From assembly GCA_003212795.1 (NCBI GenBank), contig QCOV01000003.1, positions 137,001-201,000 on the forward strand: a stretch of 64,000 nucleotides of DNA, written 5' to 3'. The notes beneath the pieces were generated by a model that saw only the letters and a list, made by a program, of their open reading frames with translations, had not been told where the DNA came from and did not search any database. The position numbers and the translations under genes are program-made. Positions 1 to 8,948 of the stretch are shown here, in pieces. Origin of the DNA: OCS116 cluster bacterium AG-435-F03. GTDB taxonomy: Bacteria; Pseudomonadota; Alphaproteobacteria; MED-G09. The stretch's first letter is position 1. Every line of letters starts with the position of its first letter.

Positions 1-1319
1 GCTTCCCCCAAATCATCGTGAGGGCAACCAATCACTGCGCTTTCCTGAATGCCTTCAATTTCATCTAAAATTAATTCTATTTCCTTAGGATAGATATTAT
101 ATCCACCTGAAATTAACATATCAGTAGATCTACCAAATAAAGTCAGCCTTCCTTCATAATCTAGTTTACCAATATCACCAGTTATAAAAAAGCCATCCAA
201 TCTGAACTCTTTTTTAGTTTTCTCTTCCAATCGCCAATATCCACTGAAAACATTTGGCCCCTTTACTTCAACAATCCCTCGACTATCTGCTGGTAGTATT
301 TGTCCTTTTTCATCAGACACTCTTATATCTATATCTGGTAAAGCAAATCCTACGGTTCCGGCTATTCTATCTCCATTTAAAGGATTAGATGTAATCATTC
401 CAGTTTCTGACATTCCATATCTTTCAAGTATATTGTGATCTGTCCTTTTCTTAAATTCTAAAAATACATTATCTGTGAGTGGAGCGGATCCAGAAATAAA
501 TAATCGTATATTCTTACATGTGCTTTTATTAAAATTATCTTTAGATAATAATCTACTGTAATAAGTTGGAACACCCATCATGACCGTTGCATCTGGTAGC
601 CTTCTAATTAAAGTATCAGGAGAAAATTTTTTAATAAAAATGATTTTAGACCCACTTAAAAGAATTGTATGAAGAGCAACAAATAGACCATGAACATGAA
701 ATATTGGAAGAGCATGAATCAGAATATCACTTTCATTGAAACCCCAAGCACTAACAAGTGCATTGCCATTAGACTCTAAATTCCTATGAGTTATCATAGC
801 ACCTTTAGATTTTCCTGTTGTTCCTGAAGTAAATATTATAGAGGCAATATCATTTTCATCTAATTCTTCTATATTATTATCTTCTTTTAATTCAGAAATT
901 TCATCAGTAAGCTCAGTATTCTCTGTATCTAAAATAAATGTTTTTATATTTGGAAAATCTAATAACAAGTCTTTATGTTCATCAAACTTATTATTGCTCA
1001 AAAATATTAATTGAGGCTCTACATTATTGATAAAATATGACATTTCATTTGATGTATAAGCAGTATTTAAAGGAATATAAATTATCCCTTTTTTTAAACA
1101 GCTGAGATAGAGAGCTACGGAGTGAACATTTTTTTCAGCTTGAACAATAATTCTACTTCCTTTTTTTAAGCTAAGATTTCTTAAGAAAGTTGAAAATTGA
1201 GAAGTTAATTTTTTTATATCATTATATTTCCATTTTTCTCCAGACTCCTCTTCAATGAAGATATTGTCTGAGTATTTGTTAAAATTATCATTAAGAATTC
1301 TGTAAAAATTTTGATTCAT
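1..1319 (-). CDS. matB: Malonyl-CoA synthetase-like acyl-CoA ligase (3' end cut by window edge)
   Basis: An AMP-forming acyl-CoA synthetase that probably activates malonate (or methylmalonate) to its CoA ester in the cytoplasm. The reading frame starts at an ATG (1319-1317) and stays open for about 439 codons to the window edge, so the C-terminal lid domain is missing; the family is near 500 residues. Visible motifs are the P-loop TSGTTGKSKGA, GVPTYYSRLL, and the adenylate-binding ERYGMSETGM followed by FSGYWRLEEKT, all as in MatB. It lies 9 bases downstream of the gamma-glutamyltransferase gene on the same strand, so co-transcription is likely. Substrate choice within the family is inferred from motif similarity only. 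Confidence 0.8.
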   Translation of the reverse strand, partial: MNQNFYRILNDNFNKYSDNIFIEEESGEKWKYNDIKKLTSQFSTFLRNLSLKKGSRIIVQAEKNVHSVALYLSCLKKGIIYIPLNTAYTSNEMSYFINNVEPQLIFLSNNKFDEHKDLLLDFPNIKTFILDTENTELTDEISELKEDNNIEELDENDIASIIFTSGTTGKSKGAMITHRNLESNGNALVSAWGFNESDILIHALPIFHVHGLFVALHTILLSGSKIIFIKKFSPDTLIRRLPDATVMMGVPTYYSRLLSKDNFNKSTCKNIRLFISGSAPLTDNVFLEFKKRTDHNILERYGMSETGMITSNPLNGDRIAGTVGFALPDIDIRVSDEKGQILPADSRGIVEVKGPNVFSGYWRLEEKTKKEFRLDGFFITGDIGKLDYEGRLTLFGRSTDMLISGGYNIYPKEIELILDEIEGIQESAVIGCPHDDLGE

Positions 1320-1328
1320 AATACATGT

Positions 1329-3029
1329 TTAGTTAATAGGGATAACCAAACCTTCCCTTCTTGAGTCAGCTCCTCCGATATATCCTTCCCCGACTTTTTT
1401 GGCTACATGTAAACCGCTTCTTTTTCTTTTGATGGATACTTTATGACCTATTGCCTCAAGAAACTTTTGATGCTCTTCAAGTTCAGTACCTTTTTCCAAT
1501 TCAGTTACATCTTTTTTTCTCATATAATGCGGAATATCTACTGACTCTTGAGGTGTCATGTCCCAGTCAAGTAGGCCTAAAATCGACTTAGCAACATATC
1601 CAATAATACTTGTTCCTCCTGGAGACCCAGTTAAAGAATGAATATTGTTATTTTTATCAAAAATTATTGTTGGTGACATTGAAGATAAAGGGCGCTTTCC
1701 TGCTTCAACTCTATTGGCAGTTGGGGCACCATCATAATGTGGTAAAAATGAAAAATCTGTTAATTCATTATTTAACATAAACCCTCCGGCCATAATATGA
1801 CTTCCAAATGGGCCTTCGATTGTCGATGTCATTGAAATTGCATTCCCATAGAGGTCTACAATTACAAGATGGCTTGTTGAGTCTCTGGATATATCTATAT
1901 TTTCAGAATATTTTTTAGCTCCTTCAGGTTTTCCAGGCTTAGGGTTTCGTATGGAATTGGTCTCGCTAACAACACTAACTCTGTCACGTAAATATTTTTC
2001 ATTTAACAAACCCTCAATCGGGATATTGACATAATCAGGATCTGCAAGATAAAAATTGCGATCACTGTATGTAAGAGCACTTATTTCTGAATAAAAATGG
2101 ATAAATTCAGGAGAAGTTGGTTGAAAAGATTTTACATCATAGTTTTCAAGCATTTTTAAAATCATGAAAACAGAAATATTACCTGCAGGAGGCGGCAGAC
2201 CACAGAGTTTGTGTTCTCTATATTTGACACATAATGGATCGCGCCAGATTACATTATAATTCTGAAAATCCTCTAGAGTTAATATATCTGAAACATTCTC
2301 GGAATTATTAACTGCATCTATAATCATATGAGCTGTTTCACCTTTATAGAATTCATCAGCGCCATTTTTAGAAATTCTTTTTAAAGTTTTTGCATATTCT
2401 TGATTAATTAAAATAGAGCCAATTTTTATAGGCTCAAGTTGATTTAAGTTGTTCTTTTCAAAATATAAAGATGATGCTGGTTCAACTGTTTTAAGATAGC
2501 GCATATACTGCAGAGTATTATGAAGAGCAGGAGATACACTAAAGCCCTCTTCAGCAATTTTTATTGGCTCAATGAATAATTCTTCCCATTTAAGTCTTCC
2601 AAATTTTTTATGGGTCTCTTCCATTAATTTGATTAGACCAGGGACACCAACAGATTTTCCATTAATAACAGCATCTGGATAAAATTTAATAGCCTTACTG
2701 TTTTTATCAGTAAATAAATCAGGCCCTGCTGATTTTGGAGCAACCTCCCTCCCATCAATCGCATATAATTTTGAACCAAAATTATCCCAGTAAAGCATAA
2801 AACCGCCGCCACCAATTCCTGTAGATTGCGGTGTTGTCATTGTTAGAATAAGTTGCGCAGTTACTGCAGCGTCTAGTGCTGTACCGCCTCTTTTTATTAT
2901 TTTTGCAGCTGCTTCAGAAGCATATTTGTTAGCAGTCACAACTATCGCTTTTGAAGGTTCAGATGCTTCAACAATCGGTATTAAGATAAATGAAAATACC
3001 AATAATATTTTATAAAAATTTTTCATCAA
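1329..3029 (-). CDS. ggt: Gamma-glutamyltranspeptidase
   Basis: Secreted Ntn-hydrolase that cleaves or transfers the gamma-glutamyl group of glutathione and related peptides in the periplasm. The 566-residue precursor begins with a signal peptide (about residues 1-22, ending near VEA). The N-terminal signature TGIGGGGFMLYWD (70-82) and the autoprocessing site before the catalytic Thr (about T385 in DSTSHLVIVD) are present, followed by the small-subunit motifs GGFMLNNELTDFS and PLSSMSPTI. Length is normal for the family. It is divergent from a P1-family peptidase gene 58 bases away and precedes the malonyl-CoA synthetase gene, which suggests a salvage role for small peptides. Confidence 0.93.
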   Translation of the reverse strand: MMKNFYKILLVFSFILIPIVEASEPSKAIVVTANKYASEAAAKIIKRGGTALDAAVTAQLILTMTTPQSTGIGGGGFMLYWDNFGSKLYAIDGREVAPKSAGPDLFTDKNSKAIKFYPDAVINGKSVGVPGLIKLMEETHKKFGRLKWEELFIEPIKIAEEGFSVSPALHNTLQYMRYLKTVEPASSLYFEKNNLNQLEPIKIGSILINQEYAKTLKRISKNGADEFYKGETAHMIIDAVNNSENVSDILTLEDFQNYNVIWRDPLCVKYREHKLCGLPPPAGNISVFMILKMLENYDVKSFQPTSPEFIHFYSEISALTYSDRNFYLADPDYVNIPIEGLLNEKYLRDRVSVVSETNSIRNPKPGKPEGAKKYSENIDISRDSTSHLVIVDLYGNAISMTSTIEGPFGSHIMAGGFMLNNELTDFSFLPHYDGAPTANRVEAGKRPLSSMSPTIIFDKNNNIHSLTGSPGGTSIIGYVAKSILGLLDWDMTPQESVDIPHYMRKKDVTELEKGTELEEHQKFLEAIGHKVSIKRKRSGLHVAKKVGEGYIGGADSRREGLVIPIN

Positions 3030-3087
3030 ATAATGTTTAACCTAATTATTAATATACAAATACACCAGCTTTGTTTAGTTTCCAATT

Positions 3088-4092
3088 ATGTTTTATTCTG
3101 GAGAAAATAATCTAATTACTGATGTTGATGGTATTTTGGTTGGTAATGCAGAAGATAAGGAAATAGGAACAGGAACAACCATACTTATCCCTCCTGTAGG
3201 TAGTACAGCTGCTGCAGATGTAAGAGGTGGCGCCCCCGGAACAAGAGAGGTAGGAGCATTGAATCCTTATAATCTTGTAGATACGATTGATGCAGTTGTG
3301 CTTTCAGGTGGTTCAGCTTGGGGTTTAGAAGCAGCAAGCAGTGCTGCAAATTATATTGGAAAAAGTGGTCGAGGATTTAAAACATCAGAAAATATAAAAA
3401 ATGTTCCTATGATCCCTGCCGCCATATTATTTGATCTAAATAATGGCGGAAATAAAGATTGGGGTGATGAACCTCCATATAATAATCTCGGAATTGAAGC
3501 TTCAACTAGAGCTTCAGAGAAATTTCAGCTAGGCAATGTCGGTGCTGGATATGGTGCTAAAGCCGGCTCTTTAAAAGGTGGTTTAGGTAGTGCAAGTTTT
3601 GAAAATAAAGAAGGATTAAAAATTGGTGGTTTATTTGCGGTCAATAGTTTTGGATCAGTTGTTAATTATGAAACTGGACAATTTTGGGGCGCAAGTGATG
3701 AGTTAAATAATGAGTTTGGAGGAATGGGCGCTCCACAAAATTTACCAGAGGATATTTTGTCTGGATCTTCAATTGGTCATGCACTTGAAAAAAGTAATAC
3801 AACAATTGGTATCGTTGCTACAAATGCTAGGTTAGACGCTAAAACCGCAAAAAGGATTGCAATCATGTCTCACACTGGTATGGCACGAGCTATAAGACCT
3901 ATTCATACACCAGTAGATGGCGATGTTATATTTGTAGTAAGCACAAATACTTTTGAAAAAGAATTAAATTACAGAGAAATAAATGAAATTGGTGAATTAG
4001 GTGCAAGAGTTTGTTCTCGATCAATATCAAGAGCTATATATGAAGCTGATAAATTGTACGAAATGCAATCTTGGAAAGATAAATATACTTAA
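3088..4092 (+). CDS. P1 family (DmpA-like, S58) peptidase
   Basis: A member of the DmpA / L-aminopeptidase-D-esterase family, whose precursors cut themselves to expose an N-terminal nucleophile. The 334-residue protein shows the N-terminal DVDGILVGNA, the VLSGGSAWGLEAA segment and the second-half motif NTTIGIVATNARLD. By analogy with the mycobacterial member, the cut should fall between N237 and T238, leaving Thr as nucleophile. HTGMARAIRPIHTPVDGD is also typical. No signal peptide is seen, so it is probably cytoplasmic. It is divergent from ggt. Substrates (beta-peptides, D-amino-acid amides or lactam-like compounds) cannot be told from sequence. Confidence 0.88.
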   Translation: MFYSGENNLITDVDGILVGNAEDKEIGTGTTILIPPVGSTAAADVRGGAPGTREVGALNPYNLVDTIDAVVLSGGSAWGLEAASSAANYIGKSGRGFKTSENIKNVPMIPAAILFDLNNGGNKDWGDEPPYNNLGIEASTRASEKFQLGNVGAGYGAKAGSLKGGLGSASFENKEGLKIGGLFAVNSFGSVVNYETGQFWGASDELNNEFGGMGAPQNLPEDILSGSSIGHALEKSNTTIGIVATNARLDAKTAKRIAIMSHTGMARAIRPIHTPVDGDVIFVVSTNTFEKELNYREINEIGELGARVCSRSISRAIYEADKLYEMQSWKDKYT

Positions 4093-4114
4093 TTTAAATT
4101 ATATATAATTCATT

Positions 4115-4120
4115 TATAAT
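4115..4120 (+). promoter_or_regulatory. Putative -10 element of tRNA-Arg promoter
   Basis: A perfect TATAAT lies 8 bases before the mature tRNA 5' end. The only -35 candidate is a weak TTTAAA at 4093-4098 with a 16-base spacer. Inferred from consensus and position in an AT-rich stretch. Confidence 0.35.
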
Positions 4121-4128
4121 ATTATTAA

Positions 4129-4205
4129 GCGCCGGTAGCTCAGCTGGATAGAGCACCAGACTACGAATCTGGGGGTCGGGAGTTCGAATCTTCCCCGGCG
4201 CGCCA
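4129..4205 (+). tRNA. tRNA-Arg (anticodon ACG)
   Basis: A 77-base cloverleaf can be folded by hand: acceptor stem GCGCCGG (4129-4135) pairs perfectly with CCGGCGC (4195-4201), followed by discriminator G and an encoded CCA (4203-4205). The anticodon arm CCAGA-CTACGAA-TCTGG gives anticodon ACG, read as ICG after A34 deamination, which decodes CGU/CGC/CGA. The T arm contains GTTCGAATC. It sits 11 bases before the rmuC start and is the only tRNA found in the window. Confidence 0.97.
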
Positions 4206-4216
4206 TTGGAGAAAAG

Positions 4217-5089
4217 ATGTTTGATTCAGTAATTATAATTCTTCTTTTAATCAGCTTAATAATTATTGTGCTACTTAAATTCCCACAAAAAAAAGGTGAA
4301 TCTCTCCTTGATGAAGCAATCAAAAAGCAGGAGGAAAATCTATTATCATTAAATAATGACATACAGGCTTTTAAGGAGCCTATTGGAAGATTGAGAAATT
4401 TTTTATCAGGCTCGACTTCGGCAGGCTCTTTTGGTGAATGGAATTTAAAATCAATTTTAGAGGATGTTTTTTCTAAAGATCAATACCTAGAAAATGTAGA
4501 AATTATTCCAAATTCTGGGAAGTATGTTGAGTTTGCTGTAGTTTTACAAGACGGTCTTTTAATGCCTATAGATGCAAAATTTCCTTCAGGTATTTATGAT
4601 AAATATCTTAATGCCGCAGAAAAATTAGATAAAAAACTAATAGATGAATCTGAAAAAGAAATTATTAGACATATAAAAAAAGAGGCTAAATCAATTAGTT
4701 CAAAATATTTACTTGAGGGAGTAACTACTGATTATGCAATTTTGTACCTACCTAGTGAAAGTTTATTCCAACTAGTCATGAATTTAGATATCAAAGAGAG
4801 TATTCTTAGAGAAGATAGGATATTTATTTTAGGTCCAAACTCTCTAGCTGCCTATATTATAAGTATACAGATGGGCTTTCGAACACTCACTCTTAACAAA
4901 AGGACTTCGGAAATAATTAAAGAATTTGGAATATTCAAAAAAGAATTCGAAAATTTTAGTAATTCAACAGAAGAATTAAGAAAAAAAGCTTCAGCAATGA
5001 TAAAAGTTATAGATGAGCATGAAACAAGAGAAAAACAGATGAGTCGCTCAGTTGAGAGGATGGAAAAATTTAAAGATAACAATGAATAA
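4217..5089 (+). CDS. rmuC: RmuC family DNA recombination protein (short form)
   Basis: RmuC-family protein, thought to limit recombination at inverted repeats and distantly related to nucleases. The 290-residue product starts with one membrane helix (about residues 4-22), then a short helical region and the conserved core: GSTSAGSFGEWNLKSILEDV, MPIDAKFPSGIYDKYL, DYAILYLPSESLFQLV and ILGPNSLAAYIISIQMGFRTL. Typical RmuC proteins are 400-500 residues with a longer N-terminal coiled coil, so this is a compact version with the core retained. The start 11 bases after the tRNA is the first ATG of the frame. Confidence 0.85.
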   Translation: MFDSVIIILLLISLIIIVLLKFPQKKGESLLDEAIKKQEENLLSLNNDIQAFKEPIGRLRNFLSGSTSAGSFGEWNLKSILEDVFSKDQYLENVEIIPNSGKYVEFAVVLQDGLLMPIDAKFPSGIYDKYLNAAEKLDKKLIDESEKEIIRHIKKEAKSISSKYLLEGVTTDYAILYLPSESLFQLVMNLDIKESILREDRIFILGPNSLAAYIISIQMGFRTLTLNKRTSEIIKEFGIFKKEFENFSNSTEELRKKASAMIKVIDEHETREKQMSRSVERMEKFKDNNE

Positions 5090-5106
5090 ATTTTTTAAAC
5101 AGCTAT

Positions 5107-5135
5107 TTGACTTAAGAAGATCTTGGGCTTATAAC
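5107..5135 (+). promoter_or_regulatory. Sigma70-type promoter for rpmH operon
   Basis: TTGACT (5107-5112) and TATAAC (5130-5135) are separated by 17 bases, each matching 5 of 6 consensus positions. The pair lies 31 bases before the rpmH start, where a promoter for the rpmH-rnpA-yidC run is expected. Confidence 0.6.
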
Positions 5136-5165
5136 CCACATTGTTGTTAACCCTAGGGGATTATT

Positions 5166-5300
5166 ATGAAAAGAACTTTCCAACCTAGTAATATTGTTAG
5201 AAAAAGAAGGCATGGCTTTAGATCCAGAATGGCTACAGTTGGTGGTCGTAAAGTTTTGTCTAACCGAAGAGCTAAAGGCAGGAAAAGACTCTCTGCTTAA
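5166..5300 (+). CDS. rpmH: 50S ribosomal protein L34
   Basis: A 44-residue basic protein of the large ribosomal subunit. It reads [18 protein letters not shown] at the N terminus and ends [11 protein letters not shown], the near-universal L34 pattern at normal length. An AGGGG ribosome-binding site lies about 7 bases upstream, and a strong promoter-like pair sits at 5107-5135. It is followed 6 bases later by rnpA, the standard bacterial pairing. Confidence 0.97.
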   Translation: MKRTFQPSNIVRKRRHGFRSRMATVGGRKVLSNRRAKGRKRLSA

Positions 5301-5306
5301 ATTTAG

Positions 5307-5681
5307 ATGACAACAAAGCAAAAAGAACAAAAAAAAACTTCAAAAATTCAGAAAATCGATAAAATAACTAAGCGACAGGATTACTTGCGCGCATCTAAAT
5401 CAAAATACTTTAGATCAAATTCTTTTATAATTCAGTTTTATAATAGAGCTGATACCTTAGGACCAAGATATGGAGTAACAGCAACAAAAAAAATAGGCAA
5501 TGCAATTAAGCGAAATAAAGCAAAACGAAGAATAAGGAATCTAGTAAAAGATTTACTTCCAAAATACGGAAAAAATGGTTACGACTATGTTTTTATCGCA
5601 AAAGAAAATTTAATAAATGAAGATTGGAAAGTCTTAAAAGAAGAATCCACATCTGTTTTGAAAGATTTTAAATATGAATGA
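5307..5681 (+). CDS. rnpA: Ribonuclease P protein component
   Basis: Protein subunit of RNase P, which binds the catalytic RNA and helps mature tRNA 5' ends. The 124-residue basic protein has the family signature KRNKAKRRIRNLVKD (about residues 71-85), preceded by YGVTATKKIGNA. A Lys-rich N-terminal tail contains a 9-A run at the DNA level. It lies 6 bases after rpmH and overlaps yidC by 8 bases, so translational coupling is likely. The small yidD gene often found between rnpA and yidC is absent. Confidence 0.93.
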   Translation: MTTKQKEQKKTSKIQKIDKITKRQDYLRASKSKYFRSNSFIIQFYNRADTLGPRYGVTATKKIGNAIKRNKAKRRIRNLVKDLLPKYGKNGYDYVFIAKENLINEDWKVLKEESTSVLKDFKYE

Positions 5682-7374
5682 TATGTCTAGATATTTATTT
5701 GCTATCGTCCTTGCTATGGCCGTATTATTTGGTTGGCAAATTTTATTTCCACCTGAGCAAAGAGAAATTGTAAATAATGAAATTAATGTTCAACAAGACA
5801 TTGCCCAATTAAATATATCTACAGATGAAACTCAAAAATATTCAGAACCTTGCCAGGAAGATAGAATTTTAATTTTGAGTAATAAGATTACAGGGTCAAT
5901 TAATCTTTGTGGCGCAAAGATAGATGAAATTTTTCTAAAAGATTTTAAAACATCTACAAGAGAAGACTCTGATTTTGTTCAATTCTTTAATCCTAAAGAG
6001 AATGATAATGCTTTTTGGGTTGAATCAGGTTGGAAAGCTCCAAAGAATATAAGATACAATCTACCTGGAAATGATACCCTATGGACACTTGAGGAAGGGC
6101 AAACATTAACTCCTGAAACACCTATTATAATTAGTTGGAATAATGATAATGGACTTATTTTTAAACAAAAAATTTCTATTGATGAAAATTATGTTTTTAA
6201 TATTAAACAAGAAATAATTAACAATTCTCCAGGATCAATAACAGTATTTCCTTATCAACAGTTATCAAGAAAAGAGGCGCCAGATGGTCAAGCTTTGGGG
6301 TTATTGCATGAAGGCCCAACAGGATACTTTGATGAAGAGCTTGAAGAAATTGATTATGATGACATTGAAGACAGTGATTTTAGATCAGAATTTAAAGAGG
6401 GTTGGGTCGGAATTAGAGATAAATATTGGGCAACAGCAATAACTTCTCTTGATAAGGATAATAAAAGGGCAATTTTCAAAACTTCAACTGATGCTTTCGA
6501 TAAGTTTTATAGAATTGGTTATATTGGAGATCTCACTGGGGCATCATCTGGAGAGAGGGTATCTTCTGTCAGTTTAGCATTCATAGGAGCTAAAGAAGTT
6601 AAAATAATTCAGGAATACTCAGATAATAATATCTTCAATAGATTAGATTTAATAATTGATTGGGGATGGTTTTATTTTTTAGCTAAACCACTATTTTATG
6701 TCTTAGATATTCTTTTCTCTTTTTCAGGTAATTTTGGCGTGGCTATTTTGTTACTTACCATTTTAATAAAAGTTGTCTTTTTTCCTGTTGTTAATCGCTC
6801 ATATGTTCAAATGGCAAAAATGAGAAAAGTGCAACCTGAAATAACAAAATTAAGAGAATTATATGGTGATGACAGACAGAAAATGGCATTGGAGATGCAA
6901 TCTTTGTACAAAAAAGAAGAGTTAAAGCCTCTATCAGGTTGTTTGCCTGTTTTAATTCAAATACCTGTTTTTTTCGCATTATATAATGTTCTTCTAGTGG
7001 CATTAGAAATGAGACATGCGCCATTTATTGGATGGATAAAAGATCTATCTGCGCCTGATCCAATTTCATTATTTAACGGATTTGGTCTCATTAATTGGGA
7101 ACCACCTCAAATACTTATGATTGGTGTTTTCCATATATTATTTGGTTTAACATTTTTATTGCAAACTAAATTAAATCCTGCACCACCTGATCCAATTCAA
7201 AAAACATTGTTTACATGGATGCCAATACTTATGGTATTTATTGCTGCTAATTTCCCAGTTGGTTTAGTTATTTACTGGGCTTGGAATGGCATTCTGTCAA
7301 TTATGCAACAAATGTATATAATGAAAAAGCAGGGAACAGAAATTGCTCTATTTGCAAAATCTGAAAAAGAATAA
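5674..7374 (+). CDS. yidC: Membrane protein insertase YidC
   Basis: Inner-membrane insertase that places membrane proteins into the bilayer alone or with SecYEG. The 566-residue protein has the Gram-negative layout: an N-terminal helix (about 6-24), a large periplasmic beta domain (about 40-330), then the conserved five-helix insertase core beginning near FSGNFGVAILLLTILIKVV. The cytoplasmic loop MAKMRKVQPEITKLRELYGDD and the segment LSGCLPVLIQIPVFFALYNVL are diagnostic. The start overlaps the end of rnpA by 8 bases. Confidence 0.97.
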   Translation: MNDMSRYLFAIVLAMAVLFGWQILFPPEQREIVNNEINVQQDIAQLNISTDETQKYSEPCQEDRILILSNKITGSINLCGAKIDEIFLKDFKTSTREDSDFVQFFNPKENDNAFWVESGWKAPKNIRYNLPGNDTLWTLEEGQTLTPETPIIISWNNDNGLIFKQKISIDENYVFNIKQEIINNSPGSITVFPYQQLSRKEAPDGQALGLLHEGPTGYFDEELEEIDYDDIEDSDFRSEFKEGWVGIRDKYWATAITSLDKDNKRAIFKTSTDAFDKFYRIGYIGDLTGASSGERVSSVSLAFIGAKEVKIIQEYSDNNIFNRLDLIIDWGWFYFLAKPLFYVLDILFSFSGNFGVAILLLTILIKVVFFPVVNRSYVQMAKMRKVQPEITKLRELYGDDRQKMALEMQSLYKKEELKPLSGCLPVLIQIPVFFALYNVLLVALEMRHAPFIGWIKDLSAPDPISLFNGFGLINWEPPQILMIGVFHILFGLTFLLQTKLNPAPPDPIQKTLFTWMPILMVFIAANFPVGLVIYWAWNGILSIMQQMYIMKKQGTEIALFAKSEKE

Positions 7375-7391
7375 AAAATTAATTTAATATT

Positions 7392-8036
7392 ATGACTGTT
7401 AGAAAAGAAACAGGAAACGATGCTAAGTCTAAAAAAATATTGTTTAAACAAAATATTACTTTTTCACTAGGCGTTACTCGAATTGAAGATCTTCCAAAAG
7501 AAACTTCGGCAGAAGTTGCTTTTTTTGGACGATCTAATGTTGGTAAATCTTCTCTATTAAATTCTATTACTGATAAAAATAAACTGGCTTACACCTCAAA
7601 AAATCCTGGTCGCACAAGAGAATTAAATTTCTTTTCATTAAGTAAGAATTCAAAAACCCTAATTAATATTGTTGATATGCCAGGTTATGGATTTGCTAAA
7701 GCTTCAAAAGATCAAATAAGAAAGTGGACAAAACTCTCTGATTCTTATCTTAAAACTAGAAAAAATCTAAGAAGAGTTTTTCTACTTATAGACTCTCGAA
7801 GAAATATTATGTCAATTGATAATGAAATTATGGACATTATGGATGATTATGCTGTTTCATATCAAATTGTTTTAACAAAAGCAGATAAAATCTTAAAAGT
7901 TGAAAACCTTGCTGAATTAGTATTAAAAGAGGTAGAAAAAAGAAAAGCAATCTTTCCAAAGATATTAATTACATCATCTAAAAGTAAATTTGGAATTGAT
8001 GATATCAGAGAAGAAATTGCTAGTTTAATTAATTGA
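7392..8036 (+). CDS. engB: Ribosome biogenesis GTP-binding protein YihA/EngB (YsxC)
   Basis: Small GTPase needed for 50S subunit assembly. The 214-residue protein carries G1 GRSNVGKSS (about 46-54), G3 DMPGYG and G4 TKAD in the correct order, with SSKSKFGIDDI in the G5 region. Length and motifs fit the family. It follows yidC by 17 bases and is immediately followed by argB. Confidence 0.95.
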   Translation: MTVRKETGNDAKSKKILFKQNITFSLGVTRIEDLPKETSAEVAFFGRSNVGKSSLLNSITDKNKLAYTSKNPGRTRELNFFSLSKNSKTLINIVDMPGYGFAKASKDQIRKWTKLSDSYLKTRKNLRRVFLLIDSRRNIMSIDNEIMDIMDDYAVSYQIVLTKADKILKVENLAELVLKEVEKRKAIFPKILITSSKSKFGIDDIREEIASLIN

Positions 8037-8045
8037 GTGATTGAG

Positions 8046-8942
8046 ATGATTGAAAATGATAATAGCGCAAAGGACTGGCTTAATAATGCAGATATGCTTA
8101 CAGAAGCACTCCCATATATGCAAAAATATGCGGGTTCAATTATAGTAATAAAATATGGCGGAAACGCTATGAAAGATTCTCATTCCATAAATTCATTTTG
8201 CGCAGATATTGCGCTTCTTAAGCAAAGTGGCTTAAAGCCAGTAATCGTTCATGGTGGAGGCCCTCAAATAGGAACTATGCTAGAAAAAGTAGGTATAGAA
8301 ACTAAGTTCGAGTCAGGAATGAGAATCACTGATGAGAAAACTTTAGAAATTGTTGAAATGGTACTTTGTGGAGGTATAAATAAAGAAATAGCCTCGGAAA
8401 TTAATAATTGTGGTTGCAAGGCTGTAGGATTATCTGGCAAAGATGCATCAATGATAATTGCAAGAAAGCATGATGGAAAAATTAAAGATGAGTCAAATAT
8501 TGAAAAAATTGTTGATCTTGGTTTCGTTGGAGTCCCAGAGAAAATTAATACCGGAATAATTGAAATATTAACCTCAAATGATTTTATACCCGTAATCGCT
8601 CCATTAGGTATTAATGAAGAAGGTAAAACTTTTAATATTAATGCAGATACAGTTGCAGGAGCTATAGCTCATTCTTTGAATGCTAAAAGACTTTTAGTTT
8701 TAACTGATGTTGAAGGTGTAATAGATGATCAAAAAAATGTCATAGCTGAACTCTCTAAAAGCGAGGCAAAAAATCTTATAAATAATGACATTATATCCGG
8801 GGGAATGATCCCAAAAATCAATACATGTATTGATGCAGTAGAAAATGGCGTAAGTGCAGCTGTAATTGTAGATGGAAGAGTAAAACACGCTGTTCTTCTT
8901 GAATTATTTACAGAACATGGTGCCGGAACTTTAATCAGATAA
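8046..8942 (+). CDS. argB: Acetylglutamate kinase
   Basis: Phosphorylates N-acetylglutamate, the second step of arginine biosynthesis. Motifs include VIKYGGNAM (nucleotide/phosphate binding), VIVHGGGPQIGTML, and the C-terminal GGMIPKINTCIDAVENGV with GTLIR at the end. The ATG at 8046 gives 298 residues, a usual length; an in-frame GTG at 8037, directly after the engB stop, would add three residues and cannot be excluded. It is the first biosynthetic gene after the rpmH-yidC-engB block. Confidence 0.94.
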   Translation: MIENDNSAKDWLNNADMLTEALPYMQKYAGSIIVIKYGGNAMKDSHSINSFCADIALLKQSGLKPVIVHGGGPQIGTMLEKVGIETKFESGMRITDEKTLEIVEMVLCGGINKEIASEINNCGCKAVGLSGKDASMIIARKHDGKIKDESNIEKIVDLGFVGVPEKINTGIIEILTSNDFIPVIAPLGINEEGKTFNINADTVAGAIAHSLNAKRLLVLTDVEGVIDDQKNVIAELSKSEAKNLINNDIISGGMIPKINTCIDAVENGVSAAVIVDGRVKHAVLLELFTEHGAGTLIR

Positions 8943-8948
8943 TTAGAG

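Noticed and set aside
4114-4362. Minus-strand open frame across the tRNA-Arg gene
   Set aside because: It reads antisense through a clear tRNA and the start of rmuC, has no family resemblance, and looks like a chance frame.
5090-5680. Replication origin near rpmH-rnpA
   Set aside because: rpmH-rnpA often lies near dnaA/oriC in other bacteria, but no dnaA gene or cluster of DnaA boxes is visible here.
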